From Puia dinghuensis (lineage in GTDB: Bacteria; Bacteroidota; Bacteroidia; Chitinophagales; Chitinophagaceae), in the NCBI RefSeq assembly GCF_014642875.1, contig NZ_BMJC01000001.1:1-64000 (forward strand): a stretch of 64,000 nt of DNA, read 5' to 3'. Shown piece by piece: positions 55,054 to 64,000 of this stretch (its first letter is position 1; every line of letters begins with the position of its first letter). Made by a program: the position numbers and the translations under genes. The notes under the pieces are model-generated. The model was not told where the DNA came from. It made no database searches and worked only from the letters and a program-made list of their open reading frames with translations.

Positions 55054-57627
55054 ATGTACGCCGAAGTCATCATACCGCTGGCTTTGCCCAAGAATTATAC
55101 CTGGTCCGTACCGGAACAATGGCATAGCGCTATCCGGACGGGATGCCGGGTGGAGGTTGAGCTGCGCAATAAGAAGTATGCCGGTATCGTCAAGCGGCTG
55201 CACGAGGAGAAACCCGCGGCCTTTGAACCCAAGGCGATAGGCAACCTGCTTGACAACGAGCCTGTCATTCATCCGGCGCAGCTGCAGCTGTGGGAATGGA
55301 TCGCCCAATATTACCTGTGCAGCGAAGGGGAGGTGATGGCTGCGGCATTGCCGGCCCATCTTAAACTTTCGAGCGAGACCATCCTTGTCTTTAACGAAGA
55401 GGCCGGGGATGACTTTACGCATCTCGATAACGACGAATTCATTGTGGCCGAGGCGCTGCATATCAAAAAAGAGCTGAAGCTCACCGATGTACAACAGCTG
55501 CTCGACTCTTCGCATGTCTACCCGGTGATCAAACGATTGATCGAAAAAAAGATCTGCTTTGTCTGGGAGTCGTTGAAGGAGACGTATTCCGCGAAGAAAG
55601 AGAATTATGTGGTGTTGAACCCGGAATACGGGAATGAAGACCGCATGGCCGATCTGCTCAACAACTGGAGCCGCGGGCCGAAGCAACTGGAACTGCTGCT
55701 GGCGTATCTCCATCTTATCCGGACGGAAGGCGATGTGACGCGGGCGGCGCTGCTGAAGAAATCCGGTGCATCGGATGCCCAGCTGCGGGGCCTTGTGGAC
55801 AAGGAAATATTACGGATAGAACAGCGGACGGTTGACCGCATCCATTACCTGCCGCGTGACATCACCATCGATTTTGAGCTGACGCCCGCCCAGCAACAGG
55901 CGTTTGACCAGGTGAATAACGCCTTTCAGCAGAAAGCCGTTTGCCTCCTGCATGGCGTGACGTCGAGCGGGAAGACGCTGGTGTATATCCGGCAGATGGA
56001 GCAGGTGATCCGCCGGGGGCAGCAGGTGCTTTACCTGCTGCCGGAGATTGCGCTCACGGCGCAGATCATCCGCCGGCTAAAGCAGCATTTTGGCGGGTAT
56101 ATCGGGGTTTATCATTCCAAGTTCAGCCAGAACGAGCGGCTGGAGATATGGAATAAGATCCGCACGGGGGAGCTGAAGATCATCCTTGGCGCGCGTAGCG
56201 CGCTTTTTTTACCGTTTAGCGACCTGGGGCTGGTGGTGGCCGATGAGGAGCATGACCCCTCCTATAAGCAGCAGGAGCCGGCGCCGCGGTATCATGCGAG
56301 GGATGCGGCCATCTATTATGCTTCGCTGTTTGGAGCGAAGGTGTTGTTGGGCAGCGCCACGCCTTCGGTAGAGACCTATTATAATGCGACGACGGGGAAG
56401 TATGGACTGGTGGAGTTGACGGAGCGATATGGGGCGGGGAAGCTGCCGGAGATCAATATAGTCGACACGAAGGCTTTGCGGTTTGCCCGGATGGCGCCGG
56501 TGAAGAAGGAAGAGCCTTTTGCGGGGGCGTCGTGGTTGACGGATACGATGGGGGCGCGGGAGGATAGCGGGGATGCGGAGAGGGGGAAGAAGGAGGTGTC
56601 GGAGTCACCAACAGGCGCGCGGGATAACGGCAAGCCTATTCTGAGTCCGGCCCTGCATGCGGCGATGGACAAGGCGCTGGCCGCGGGCAAACAGGTGATC
56701 CTCTTTCAGAACCGGCGCGGGTATTCGCCCTACCAGGTGTGCGAGGTCTGTGGCTGGATACCGCAGTGCCGGTATTGCGATGTGTCGCTCAACTTTCACA
56801 AGCTGACCAATAAGCTGCATTGTCATTATTGCGGAACGGTGTACCCGCCTGTGCATACCTGTGCGGCCTGTGGCAACCACCGGTTTGTCCAGCGCAATTT
56901 TGGGACGGAGCGGATCGAGGAATACCTGGGTGACGTGTTCCCGAAGGCGCGGGTGGCCCGGATGGATATCGACAGCGTCAGGGGCAAGACGGCGCACGAC
57001 ACGCTTATTCAGCAATTCGAGCAAGGGAGGATCGACATCCTGGTGGGGACGCAGATGGTGGTGAAGGGGTTGGATTTCGAGAATGTGAGCGTGGTGGGCA
57101 TTCTCGATGCCGACAGCATCCTCAATTTTGCCGACTTCCGGGTGAGTGAGCGCGCTTTCCAGCTGATGGAGCAGGTGAGCGGCCGGGCGGGGCGGAAGGA
57201 TGCGGAAGGGGTTGTCCTGATCCAGGTGGCGAATACGGCGCACCCGGTGTTGGGGTATGTGAAGGAGCATGACTACAAGCTTTTCTACCAACATGAGATA
57301 GCTGCGCGGCAGCAGTTTGGCTATCCACCGTTTTCCCGCGTGATCCGGGTGACCTTCCGGCACCGGGATAAAGAAGTGGTGCAATCCGCCGCGCAATTTT
57401 TTGCCAATAACCTGAAGAAGGATTTTGAACCCTGGCTGGTGGGACCCGCCGAGCCGGTGGTTGCGCGCATCCGCAATCAATACCTGATGGAGCTGTTGCT
57501 CAAGCTGCCCAAGGACGGACATACTATTTCCTTTGCCAAAGTGGTGATCCAGCAGCAGACGGCGATGGTGCAAAATGCCCGCGGGTGGCGGAGCGTGGTG
57601 ATCATCCCGGATGTGGATATGTTATAA
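55054..57627 (+). CDS. priA: Primosomal protein N' (replication restart helicase PriA)
   Basis: 857 residues. The N-terminal DNA-binding domain (about 1-105), helicase Walker A GVTSSGKT (301-308), Walker B VVADEEHD, zinc-binding cysteine pairs in CEVCGWIPQCRYC and CHYCGTVYPPVHTCAACG, then FGTERIEEYLGD, GTQMVVKGLDF and GRAGR. PriA reloads the replisome at stalled forks. A charged insertion of about 45 residues (about 485-530) between the two helicase lobes is rich in Gly, Glu and Lys and looks disordered. Its stop lies 1 bp from the end of the convergent DUF3857 gene. Confidence 0.97.
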   Translation: MYAEVIIPLALPKNYTWSVPEQWHSAIRTGCRVEVELRNKKYAGIVKRLHEEKPAAFEPKAIGNLLDNEPVIHPAQLQLWEWIAQYYLCSEGEVMAAALPAHLKLSSETILVFNEEAGDDFTHLDNDEFIVAEALHIKKELKLTDVQQLLDSSHVYPVIKRLIEKKICFVWESLKETYSAKKENYVVLNPEYGNEDRMADLLNNWSRGPKQLELLLAYLHLIRTEGDVTRAALLKKSGASDAQLRGLVDKEILRIEQRTVDRIHYLPRDITIDFELTPAQQQAFDQVNNAFQQKAVCLLHGVTSSGKTLVYIRQMEQVIRRGQQVLYLLPEIALTAQIIRRLKQHFGGYIGVYHSKFSQNERLEIWNKIRTGELKIILGARSALFLPFSDLGLVVADEEHDPSYKQQEPAPRYHARDAAIYYASLFGAKVLLGSATPSVETYYNATTGKYGLVELTERYGAGKLPEINIVDTKALRFARMAPVKKEEPFAGASWLTDTMGAREDSGDAERGKKEVSESPTGARDNGKPILSPALHAAMDKALAAGKQVILFQNRRGYSPYQVCEVCGWIPQCRYCDVSLNFHKLTNKLHCHYCGTVYPPVHTCAACGNHRFVQRNFGTERIEEYLGDVFPKARVARMDIDSVRGKTAHDTLIQQFEQGRIDILVGTQMVVKGLDFENVSVVGILDADSILNFADFRVSERAFQLMEQVSGRAGRKDAEGVVLIQVANTAHPVLGYVKEHDYKLFYQHEIAARQQFGYPPFSRVIRVTFRHRDKEVVQSAAQFFANNLKKDFEPWLVGPAEPVVARIRNQYLMELLLKLPKDGHTISFAKVVIQQQTAMVQNARGWRSVVIIPDVDML

Positions 57628-57628
57628 C

Positions 57629-59593
57629 CTACTTTGCTTTCTCCAGAATAAACGTGATCTTGTTGAAATCTGCTGACGCGTTGATCACCTTTTTAAAATC
57701 TTCGTATGCGCTGAGGGGATAGGTGGGCAGCCGGTACTGTTCGAGCACGTGGATCTTCAGATGGCTGCCTTCCAGCGTATAGGTGGAGGTAAAGCCGGCC
57801 GCGATGTTGCCATCGGCGCTGAATTCATGGTGGATGGCCGCGTCGCCCGGGTTCTTTACGGTGTAGCCTTCGGGAATGATGAAATCGATGTCCCGTTCGA
57901 GCGTATGCGGGAAGGCGATATCCATGGGAAACTGCCTGGCCTTTTCCTGGTACATCTCCACCTGTGGGCCGATGATCATCCCAACCTTTACGAGCAGCTT
58001 GTTGCCGGCGCTTTCCAGCAGGCCTTCCGCCTTTATTGAGACCCGGATGACGACGGGTTTGTTGTCGCTATAACTTGCGAAGTCATTGCCCTCTATTTTC
58101 GAAGACGTGATCGTTTCCGAATTGGTACATTGCCTGGCGATATCCTTGATGACGGCCTGGCGCTCCTCCTGGTTGGATAGGATAAAATCGGTGCGGGGCC
58201 CCAGGGCGTTGTAGCCGCCAAAGCTTTCGGCCATGTCGGTGAGGACAGTATCCAGGCTGGCATTGAGCCGGAGAGTGGCATCGAGCCGTCCATAGCTTTG
58301 AGTATAGTCTTCGAGCGGGATGCGTTTTATGGTTGCGAGCGCGGTGGAGTAAGATCCGATGGTAGTGGTTTTGCAGAAAAGCCCGTCGGCGGCGCCCCAC
58401 CAGGGGTCGATCCATGGATAGCGGAGCTGCGGCAGGGTGGGGGCAAGGAATTTCTTTGTAGCGGGGAAATACAAGAGGATGGAGCCGGCATTATTCCAGT
58501 TCTCGAAATTTTTATCGATGACCGATTCTTCCCGGCTGGCGGCGAGGACGATCTCGTGATCGATGCCCAATCCCTGGTACAGGGCGCAGAAGAGGCGCAT
58601 GAGGCCCTGGTGGCTGGCGATCTTGTTCTTTATGATCCATTCCAGCTTGTCGGCTTTGTCCATGTCGATGTCCTTCCGGGTGGAGATGTGTTCTTTCAGC
58701 CAGTTCTCTACGGCGATGATCTTTGCCTGCGGGGTTGGCAACTTGCTCCAGCCGTTGGCTTCGATGAGCTCACCCGCTGTTTTTTGCTCTTTTTCGGTGA
58801 AGGTCTCGTAGCGATCGTGGGTATGTTGCGCCAGGAGGCTCCAGGTGTTGAGCCGGACATGCTCCTTGTCGTTGGAGGTGTTGTAGGAGAGTCGAAATTC
58901 GATTCGTTGGAGATTGGCGTCGTAGGTGGAATATTTCTCCTTTTCGGCGCCCGGGATATCCAGCAGCCGGGTGGAGAAGGTCCTTTTGCCGTTGAGGGTG
59001 GTATCGCTGACGCTGACGTTGCAGTTGTAGCCTTTCATCTGGAAGATGAGGCGTGGCGGCGCCAGGAGGTCGAATTGCGCGTCGAGCGTTGGAAATATCG
59101 TTTGCATCGTCTCCCGGCCAAAAAAGCTGATATCTTCCAGGAAGGTATAGGTGTATTCGACTTCGCAGCCTTTTTCCAGGCCTTCCATGGCAAAAATGTT
59201 ATAGCGGTTGCCATCCTCTTCCTGGATGGATTTGATGTTCTTTTTGTCGATGGCGATGATCTTGCCATTGGGAAAAATGGATCTTGCCCGCACATCGACG
59301 ATGCTGCTGCTATCCGTGACGCCGAGATAGATCTTATTGAAATATTCGATGCCGTGGTCGTCGTTGATATGGACGATCCTGTGGAGGGTGCGGTAGGCGC
59401 TGACGGTGTTATCCGGATTGTCCACATATTCCACTCTTCTCCTGTCCAGCAGGATGACGGCCGGCTCCTTGCTATACCGGGCATCTACTGTGTGGAGGGC
59501 GGGATGTTCGGCCCATTCTTCGGATCTTAAAGCGGCGGGCTGCGCTGATGCAGTCAGGGACAGTAGCAGGAGGGGTAAAAGGAGCTTGCTCAT
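57629..59593 (-). CDS. Exported DUF3857 protein with decayed transglutaminase triad
   Basis: 654 residues. Signal peptide 1-17 (LLLLSLTASAQ). The DUF3857 domain covers roughly 50-230 (RIVHINDDHGIEYFNKIYL, VDVRARSIFPNG), followed by a transglutaminase-like domain. At the place of the catalytic GDCKD motif of its paralogue it has IASHQG, so Cys is lost, and the His position reads NWNN. It is therefore probably non-catalytic. It is the last gene of a three-gene operon and overlaps the preceding gene by 4 bp. Function unknown; such proteins in Bacteroidota are usually envelope-associated. Confidence 0.85.
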   Translation of the reverse strand: MSKLLLPLLLLSLTASAQPAALRSEEWAEHPALHTVDARYSKEPAVILLDRRRVEYVDNPDNTVSAYRTLHRIVHINDDHGIEYFNKIYLGVTDSSSIVDVRARSIFPNGKIIAIDKKNIKSIQEEDGNRYNIFAMEGLEKGCEVEYTYTFLEDISFFGRETMQTIFPTLDAQFDLLAPPRLIFQMKGYNCNVSVSDTTLNGKRTFSTRLLDIPGAEKEKYSTYDANLQRIEFRLSYNTSNDKEHVRLNTWSLLAQHTHDRYETFTEKEQKTAGELIEANGWSKLPTPQAKIIAVENWLKEHISTRKDIDMDKADKLEWIIKNKIASHQGLMRLFCALYQGLGIDHEIVLAASREESVIDKNFENWNNAGSILLYFPATKKFLAPTLPQLRYPWIDPWWGAADGLFCKTTTIGSYSTALATIKRIPLEDYTQSYGRLDATLRLNASLDTVLTDMAESFGGYNALGPRTDFILSNQEERQAVIKDIARQCTNSETITSSKIEGNDFASYSDNKPVVIRVSIKAEGLLESAGNKLLVKVGMIIGPQVEMYQEKARQFPMDIAFPHTLERDIDFIIPEGYTVKNPGDAAIHHEFSADGNIAAGFTSTYTLEGSHLKIHVLEQYRLPTYPLSAYEDFKKVINASADFNKITFILEKAK

Positions 59594-61515
59594 TTGCTGG
59601 TCTTTTGAAGGCTTATGGTTTCGCGGTATAGGGGGAAAAGCTGTTCGAGCACCTTGTTCCAGTCCGCAAATTGATCGGGCTGGAGCATCAGTTGGCCGGT
59701 ATCGAACTCCTGGGTGAGGATCACCTGTCTGTCTTTTTTCTCATAAGACAGGTTGAAACCCCAAACCGCATTATGATAGTTCTTGCTTTGTGGCAGGTAG
59801 CTGACCTCGTATCCTGCGGGAATGTTCAACACAACGACGTAACGACGCCGGGAAAGAAAGGGGAATTCGATGGGCGACCGGCGTTTGGGATAATCTATTT
59901 CCATGTGCAGGTAGTGCTTGAGAAGATTCATGTTGAGGTAGCATTCGTTGCCTATATTCCTGACATAGTCCTCGAGAGTAAAACCGGCGGTGAGCCGGAG
60001 ATGGGCTTTGTCGCTGCGGTTGCCGACACTGAAGGTGTCCAGCCTAAACTTATTGGACCCTCTGCTGAAGTAGCTTCTCATTTCTTCCTGCCATCCTTTC
60101 TGATCGGTGTAGGATAGTGTGGCCTGTTGGTCCTCGGAATAGTATCCGGTGAGGTTGACGGCGATCGTTCCTTTCAGGGTTTTGTCCTGCAGGTTGAGGA
60201 TGGTGGAGTCGGTGAGCTGGCTCTCTTCGGCGGCGGGAACCGGGACCGTCATGATCTTAAAGGTGCTGTCATCGATGGCTACCAGGGCCTGCTTGTCCTG
60301 GATCCCCTGTGAAGGCCAGCCGAAGATGCAGAAGGGATCGGTGCCATCCAGGAATAGATACCGGTCGTCGAGGCGGACGCAGCAGATCATGTGGTTGTCG
60401 ACGATGGGGGTGGGTGTTTCCGTATACTTATAGGGGAGGGTGCGGGTACCGATCCAGGTGTAATAAGCCGGGATGCCCGCGGTGCGCAACATGAGGGTGA
60501 GGATGCTGCTCATGTCCTTACAGTCCCCAAAGCGCCGGCTGCATACCAGGTTGGCGTCGCGGGGGACAAACCCTTCCATACCCTGCTCGAAGGCAATGTA
60601 TTTTATATTCTCCTGTACCCAGCGATAGATCTTTTCTGTTTTTTCGGTTGCCGTCGCGGTGTTTTGGCAGAGGGAGTCTACAATAGATCTGAGCGCGGGC
60701 CCTGCTTCCTTGTTTATGTCTTTCAGGTAGCTGCGATAGAGGTGGTAGAGATCATCGGGCCGGGAGAGGTAGTCGATGACGCGGCCTGTCTCATCCGTAT
60801 AGCTGTAGATGTAAAAGAGGATGTGCGTATCATACCAGCGCAACCCCGGCGCGTCCTCGTAATGCTTATCGGCGGCCATATCGGTGGCTTTGAAGGACAA
60901 GATCGTCTCGCCGTGTCTTTCTTCTTTTGTGACCCCGATGCGGGCCGTGTCCAGGCCCTTCAGCAAATACCGGATGGTCATTCCTTTCGGGAAGGTGATC
61001 TTTAATTCCGTGTTGATGACGGGGATGGGGCCTGAAATGAAGAAGGGGGAAAGGAGGCTTGGGTCTTTGTCCAGGGTAGATGTTTCCAGGGTGCCGATGG
61101 CGCCCGGTGCAACGGCGGGGAAGTCGAAACTGGTCTCCTTCACGTCATCGTAGAAGATGCTGTTGGATTTGCTGTCTGTCGTTTTGAAGTCTGTGACCTT
61201 TATCTTTTTTGAGTCTGCGGTGAGGGTAAAGGCGGAGAATTGCTGCAGCTGGTGGAAACCGCTGTGGGAGAAGGAGTATTTACTGAGAAAAGCTCCTGCC
61301 TGGGCGGAAATATAAAGCAGGCGTTGTACCTCATCGCTTTTCACCTGCGGCTTGCCATCTTTTACCGTGATGGTGTAATGCAGGGAGTGTTCCAGCATCA
61401 CCGCCTGTTCGTCGGGATATTTCTGCCTGATCTCCGCCACCGATTGGGCTTTTGCCGCCGGGCAAAGCAATGTCCCGATGAGCAGGAGGTCTATTATTCT
61501 GGTAAATCGGCTCAT
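59590..61515 (-). CDS. Exported DUF3857/transglutaminase-like protein (triad intact)
   Basis: 641 residues. Signal peptide 1-23 (cleavage near PAAKAQ). A DUF3857 domain (about 50-230) is followed by a transglutaminase core with the catalytic Cys in RRFGDCKDMSS, His in DNHMIC and Asp in LDGTDP, and then a beta-rich C-terminal region. It overlaps both neighbours by 4 bp, so the three proteins are probably made together. The active triad next to a paralogue that lost it suggests a catalytic/non-catalytic pair. Substrates are unknown. Confidence 0.9.
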   Translation of the reverse strand: MSRFTRIIDLLLIGTLLCPAAKAQSVAEIRQKYPDEQAVMLEHSLHYTITVKDGKPQVKSDEVQRLLYISAQAGAFLSKYSFSHSGFHQLQQFSAFTLTADSKKIKVTDFKTTDSKSNSIFYDDVKETSFDFPAVAPGAIGTLETSTLDKDPSLLSPFFISGPIPVINTELKITFPKGMTIRYLLKGLDTARIGVTKEERHGETILSFKATDMAADKHYEDAPGLRWYDTHILFYIYSYTDETGRVIDYLSRPDDLYHLYRSYLKDINKEAGPALRSIVDSLCQNTATATEKTEKIYRWVQENIKYIAFEQGMEGFVPRDANLVCSRRFGDCKDMSSILTLMLRTAGIPAYYTWIGTRTLPYKYTETPTPIVDNHMICCVRLDDRYLFLDGTDPFCIFGWPSQGIQDKQALVAIDDSTFKIMTVPVPAAEESQLTDSTILNLQDKTLKGTIAVNLTGYYSEDQQATLSYTDQKGWQEEMRSYFSRGSNKFRLDTFSVGNRSDKAHLRLTAGFTLEDYVRNIGNECYLNMNLLKHYLHMEIDYPKRRSPIEFPFLSRRRYVVVLNIPAGYEVSYLPQSKNYHNAVWGFNLSYEKKDRQVILTQEFDTGQLMLQPDQFADWNKVLEQLFPLYRETISLQKTSK

Positions 61516-64000
61516 TTTTTTATTGCTATCAGCTGTCCATAATGATAGAGATCGGTTTCCAGCAGGTGGCCATCATCGCCGTAGATCTTTGAAGGACCGT
61601 GCGGGTTGCCGCAATAATAATTCATATCGAGGTAAAGAACTCCCTTCTCGTTATATTCCTTGTAATTGCCGTGCAGGTTGTCATGAAGATAGGTGCCGGT
61701 GGCCGATAGCTTGCCATCTGGCCAGTAGACGGCATACTCGCCTTCAAGGATGCCGTCCTGGCGGCGGGTGATGGACCTTACCTGTCCGTTGGGATAATAC
61801 AATCTTTGTTCGCCGGTGAACACCCCATCCCTGTATTCGAGTTCCGCGGAGACCTTGCCGTTGGAAAAGTACGTTTTGATCTTCCCGGTTTTCCGGACGA
61901 TGGGCATCTCCGGCAGGAGGCTGTCGCCCGTGCCCTTGTAGGTATAGGCGATAGGGTCGCCATCGTGATACTTCACCTGGTAGAGCAAGGCGCCTCCGGG
62001 TTCGAAGTATTTCGCCCAACCTTCTCTATTGCCTTCTTTGAAGGGGATGCTGCTTTGCAATTTTCCGCCTTCATAGTAGTAATTGAGCTGCTCGCCGTCC
62101 AGATCGCCGCGGATGTAGGTTTCCTGTTGGCGCAGGTTGCCGTTGTTGAAGTGGTATTTCCAAAGGCCGGTCTTATCGCCAAAGGCATACAGACCCTCCG
62201 TATTGATGACGCCGTTGTGGAACCAGGAGGTATACTTGCCATCCAGGCGCCCTTTCTTATAGAAGGCCGAATCATTTGGCTTTCCATCGAAATACCAGGT
62301 CTGGTAGGGGCCGACTAATTGCGATTGCCTGTATTCCCCGGAGACATAGCGATTCCCGCCCGGATAGATCAATTCCAGGCGGCCATTGCCTGCCGGAAAC
62401 TCCAGCCGGCGAAGCTCTTTGCCCGCGGTGTCATACTGAACCCATTCCTGGATCCAGCCGCCATAGTATTTTAGCTCGGAATAACGCTTTCCGTTTGGCT
62501 CAAAGGTTGTCTTGTACCCCTCTAAGTTGCCTTCACTGTAGGCGATGCTGTCCGTCACCGCGCCCAGCTCGTTGTAGAAGACCCAGTTGCCATCGAGCTC
62601 GTCATCGGCATACTGACCTTCCTCTTGCAACTGACCATGCTGGTACCATAGGCGGTGATAGCCGTTGAGCTTTCCATCGGAAAGGTGGTTCTCGGCCTTT
62701 TTATTCCCATTGGCGAAATACGTCATGCGGGCGCCCTGTTGTATCCCGTCGCGGTATTCCTCGGTTTCTATTACCTCTCCCGTGAGATAGTACGAGGTCT
62801 TGGTGCCCGTGAGATCGCCATTATCGCTGTACGTAGCCTGTGACGATTTAGAACCGTCCGGACGGTACATGATGAGATTTATTGCCTTTTGCTCCCGGGT
62901 AGAAGTGGCGATCTCCTTGCCGGATTTGTCAAAATTCCGGGTCTTTTGCAGGACGCCGTTGTTGTAGGTGTAGACGACATAGAGCTTTCCGTCTTCGTCG
63001 TAGTAGCTGGCGTCTCCGTTGATCTTCCCCTTTTTGGCGGTGTAGGTTGTAAATAGTACCCCATTTTCAAAGTATTCCTTGTATCCTCCTTCCGCATTAT
63101 CGTTGACAAAGATGGTGACTGTCTTCAACTGCCCGTTTTGGAACCAGGTTTTCCATTCGCCTTCCTGTTTGCCGGCTTTATAGACGCCCGCCATCTCCAG
63201 TTGTCCGTTGGGATAGTATTTTTTATAATCCCCGTCCAATTTATCGTCCTTATAGGTGCAAACGACCTTTGGTGTGCCATATTTATACCGGCTTTGAAAC
63301 GGTCCGTCAAGCAGGCCCTTGTGGTAGTTCTCGACCATGGTGGTGTCCCCGTTGCCGTTGAATGATATCTTTACCCCTTCTGCTGTGCCTTCGTGATAAT
63401 GGGTAATGGATTGGGGAGAGCCTACCCAATAGTAGGAAGTGGATTCTCCTTCGAGTTGCCCGTCTTTGTACCAGGAGTGGGTGGATAGTTGGCCATTGGA
63501 GAAATATAAGTAGTCTTCTCCGTTCTCTTTTCCGTTCTTATAGAACTCCGTCCCCTTTAGCTTCCCATTGAAAAAGTAGTAGGAGAAGAGGCCTTCCTTG
63601 TGGCCTTCCATATCGTAGATGCCCTTGGCTTTGAGATTGCCGGGGCTGTAATAGAATTCCCAGGGGCCGCGGAGCTGGTCTTTTTTCTTATCATAGACAC
63701 CCCGGCCGATAAGTTTGCCGTGGGAGTAGGTCCAGATGGAGCTGTCGGTGAATCTGCGGGTGAAGCCGACTTCCCTTGTTGTCAGGATATAATCGAAATA
63801 GTTTGGGATCTGATCTTTGAACTCCTCCAGCTCTTTTTTGTTCTTCTTCACATAATCCTGGATAACAGGGAGGTCGATACCCGAGAACAGGCGATTGACA
63901 AACAATTCAAAATTATTGTTCGTGAACACGGATTTATAATATGGCAGGTAGTATTGCATCCAGAAATCGTGGTCAGCTGAATCGTATTCCATTTTCTCAA
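61512..64000 (-). CDS. YwqK/MORN-like repeat protein (5' end outside window)
   Basis: At least 826 residues; the frame stays open to the right edge, so the true start and any signal peptide lie beyond it. After about 100 residues of non-repeat sequence, some 28-30 tandem repeats of 22-24 residues follow with the pattern NGxxxGxxxxYYxNGxLxxxxxYxxG, as in MORN repeats and the 'YwqK family antitoxin' repeats of Bacteroidota. They form an extended beta-hairpin array, usually for protein or membrane contacts. The toxin-antitoxin label of the family is a database name and is not supported by neighbours here. It heads the operon with the two DUF3857 genes. Confidence 0.9.
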   Translation of the reverse strand, partial: EKMEYDSADHDFWMQYYLPYYKSVFTNNNFELFVNRLFSGIDLPVIQDYVKKNKKELEEFKDQIPNYFDYILTTREVGFTRRFTDSSIWTYSHGKLIGRGVYDKKKDQLRGPWEFYYSPGNLKAKGIYDMEGHKEGLFSYYFFNGKLKGTEFYKNGKENGEDYLYFSNGQLSTHSWYKDGQLEGESTSYYWVGSPQSITHYHEGTAEGVKISFNGNGDTTMVENYHKGLLDGPFQSRYKYGTPKVVCTYKDDKLDGDYKKYYPNGQLEMAGVYKAGKQEGEWKTWFQNGQLKTVTIFVNDNAEGGYKEYFENGVLFTTYTAKKGKINGDASYYDEDGKLYVVYTYNNGVLQKTRNFDKSGKEIATSTREQKAINLIMYRPDGSKSSQATYSDNGDLTGTKTSYYLTGEVIETEEYRDGIQQGARMTYFANGNKKAENHLSDGKLNGYHRLWYQHGQLQEEGQYADDELDGNWVFYNELGAVTDSIAYSEGNLEGYKTTFEPNGKRYSELKYYGGWIQEWVQYDTAGKELRRLEFPAGNGRLELIYPGGNRYVSGEYRQSQLVGPYQTWYFDGKPNDSAFYKKGRLDGKYTSWFHNGVINTEGLYAFGDKTGLWKYHFNNGNLRQQETYIRGDLDGEQLNYYYEGGKLQSSIPFKEGNREGWAKYFEPGGALLYQVKYHDGDPIAYTYKGTGDSLLPEMPIVRKTGKIKTYFSNGKVSAELEYRDGVFTGEQRLYYPNGQVRSITRRQDGILEGEYAVYWPDGKLSATGTYLHDNLHGNYKEYNEKGVLYLDMNYYCGNPHGPSKIYGDDGHLLETDLYHYGQLIAIKK

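Noticed and set aside
58298-59530. 410-codon plus-strand open frame opposite the DUF3857 gene
   Set aside because: Antisense to a protein with clear family features; composition is that of a shadow frame (Gly, Asp, Val, Phe rich).
61512-64000. Toxin-antitoxin locus
   Set aside because: The repeat family is named after an antitoxin, but no toxin gene is adjacent and the protein is far too large.

Overview
The window looks like a chromosomal segment of a Bacteroidota bacterium, probably Chitinophaga-like. That placement is an inference from protein styles (paired DUF3857/transglutaminase proteins, a YwqK/MORN-like repeat protein, a secreted M1 peptidase), from the near absence of Shine-Dalgarno sequences, and from TAnnTTTG-type -7 elements upstream of several housekeeping genes. 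A tRNA-Val at 49785-49859 divides it in two. The left 49.7 kb is a large NRPS/PKS biosynthetic gene cluster of visibly lower GC. The right 14 kb is GC-richer housekeeping and conserved sequence.

The left part contains one very long minus-strand operon (37045 down past position 1) whose junctions are all overlaps or gaps of 1 to 48 bp. In transcription order it encodes a SyrB2-family non-heme iron enzyme, a GT-A-like DUF6734-type protein, a LanC-like protein, a formyltransferase, a free-standing acyl carrier protein, an acyl-AMP ligase and an amidohydrolase, then the assembly line: FAAL-ACP-C-A-T-C-A-T, C-A-T-C-A-T, a free C domain with a TubC-type docking domain, [half-C]-A*-T-C-A-T-[half-C], a discrete malonyl-type acyltransferase, KS-ACP-aminotransferase-C, and [half-C]-A..., which runs off the left edge. 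A fatty acid or other acyl starter is activated by the FAAL. Four ordinary modules follow, then a module whose A domain is degenerate, a module with a leucine-like code, and an AT-less PKS module with an embedded aminotransferase. If colinear, the Leu-malonyl-transaminase step would build an internal beta,gamma-diamino acid ('aminostatine'). No thioesterase, MbtH, PPTase or exporter is visible, so the cluster continues to the left.

A mostly plus-strand accessory set (37066-49699) follows: two alpha/beta-hydrolase-fold proteins, a luciferase-like monooxygenase, a convergent Kef-type antiporter, an unsecreted GH5-like protein, a fusion of a catalytically degraded C domain with a luciferase-like monooxygenase, a GT2 glycosyltransferase, an aldehyde dehydrogenase, an aromatic amino acid hydroxylase and a CmlA-type diiron beta-hydroxylase. 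The last two suggest supply of tyrosine (or a hydroxylated Phe) and beta-hydroxylation of a carrier-bound residue.

Right of the tRNA lie an M1 metallopeptidase, tag, a YdcF-like protein, a small conserved protein, mtaB, priA and a three-gene operon with overlapping ends (repeat protein plus two DUF3857 proteins, one with a decayed transglutaminase triad). The most noteworthy features are the half-condensation domains at three protein termini, the degenerate A domain, the predicted diamino acid module, the SyrB2-like enzyme with Val at the halogenase/hydroxylase switch position, and the C-domain/monooxygenase fusion.
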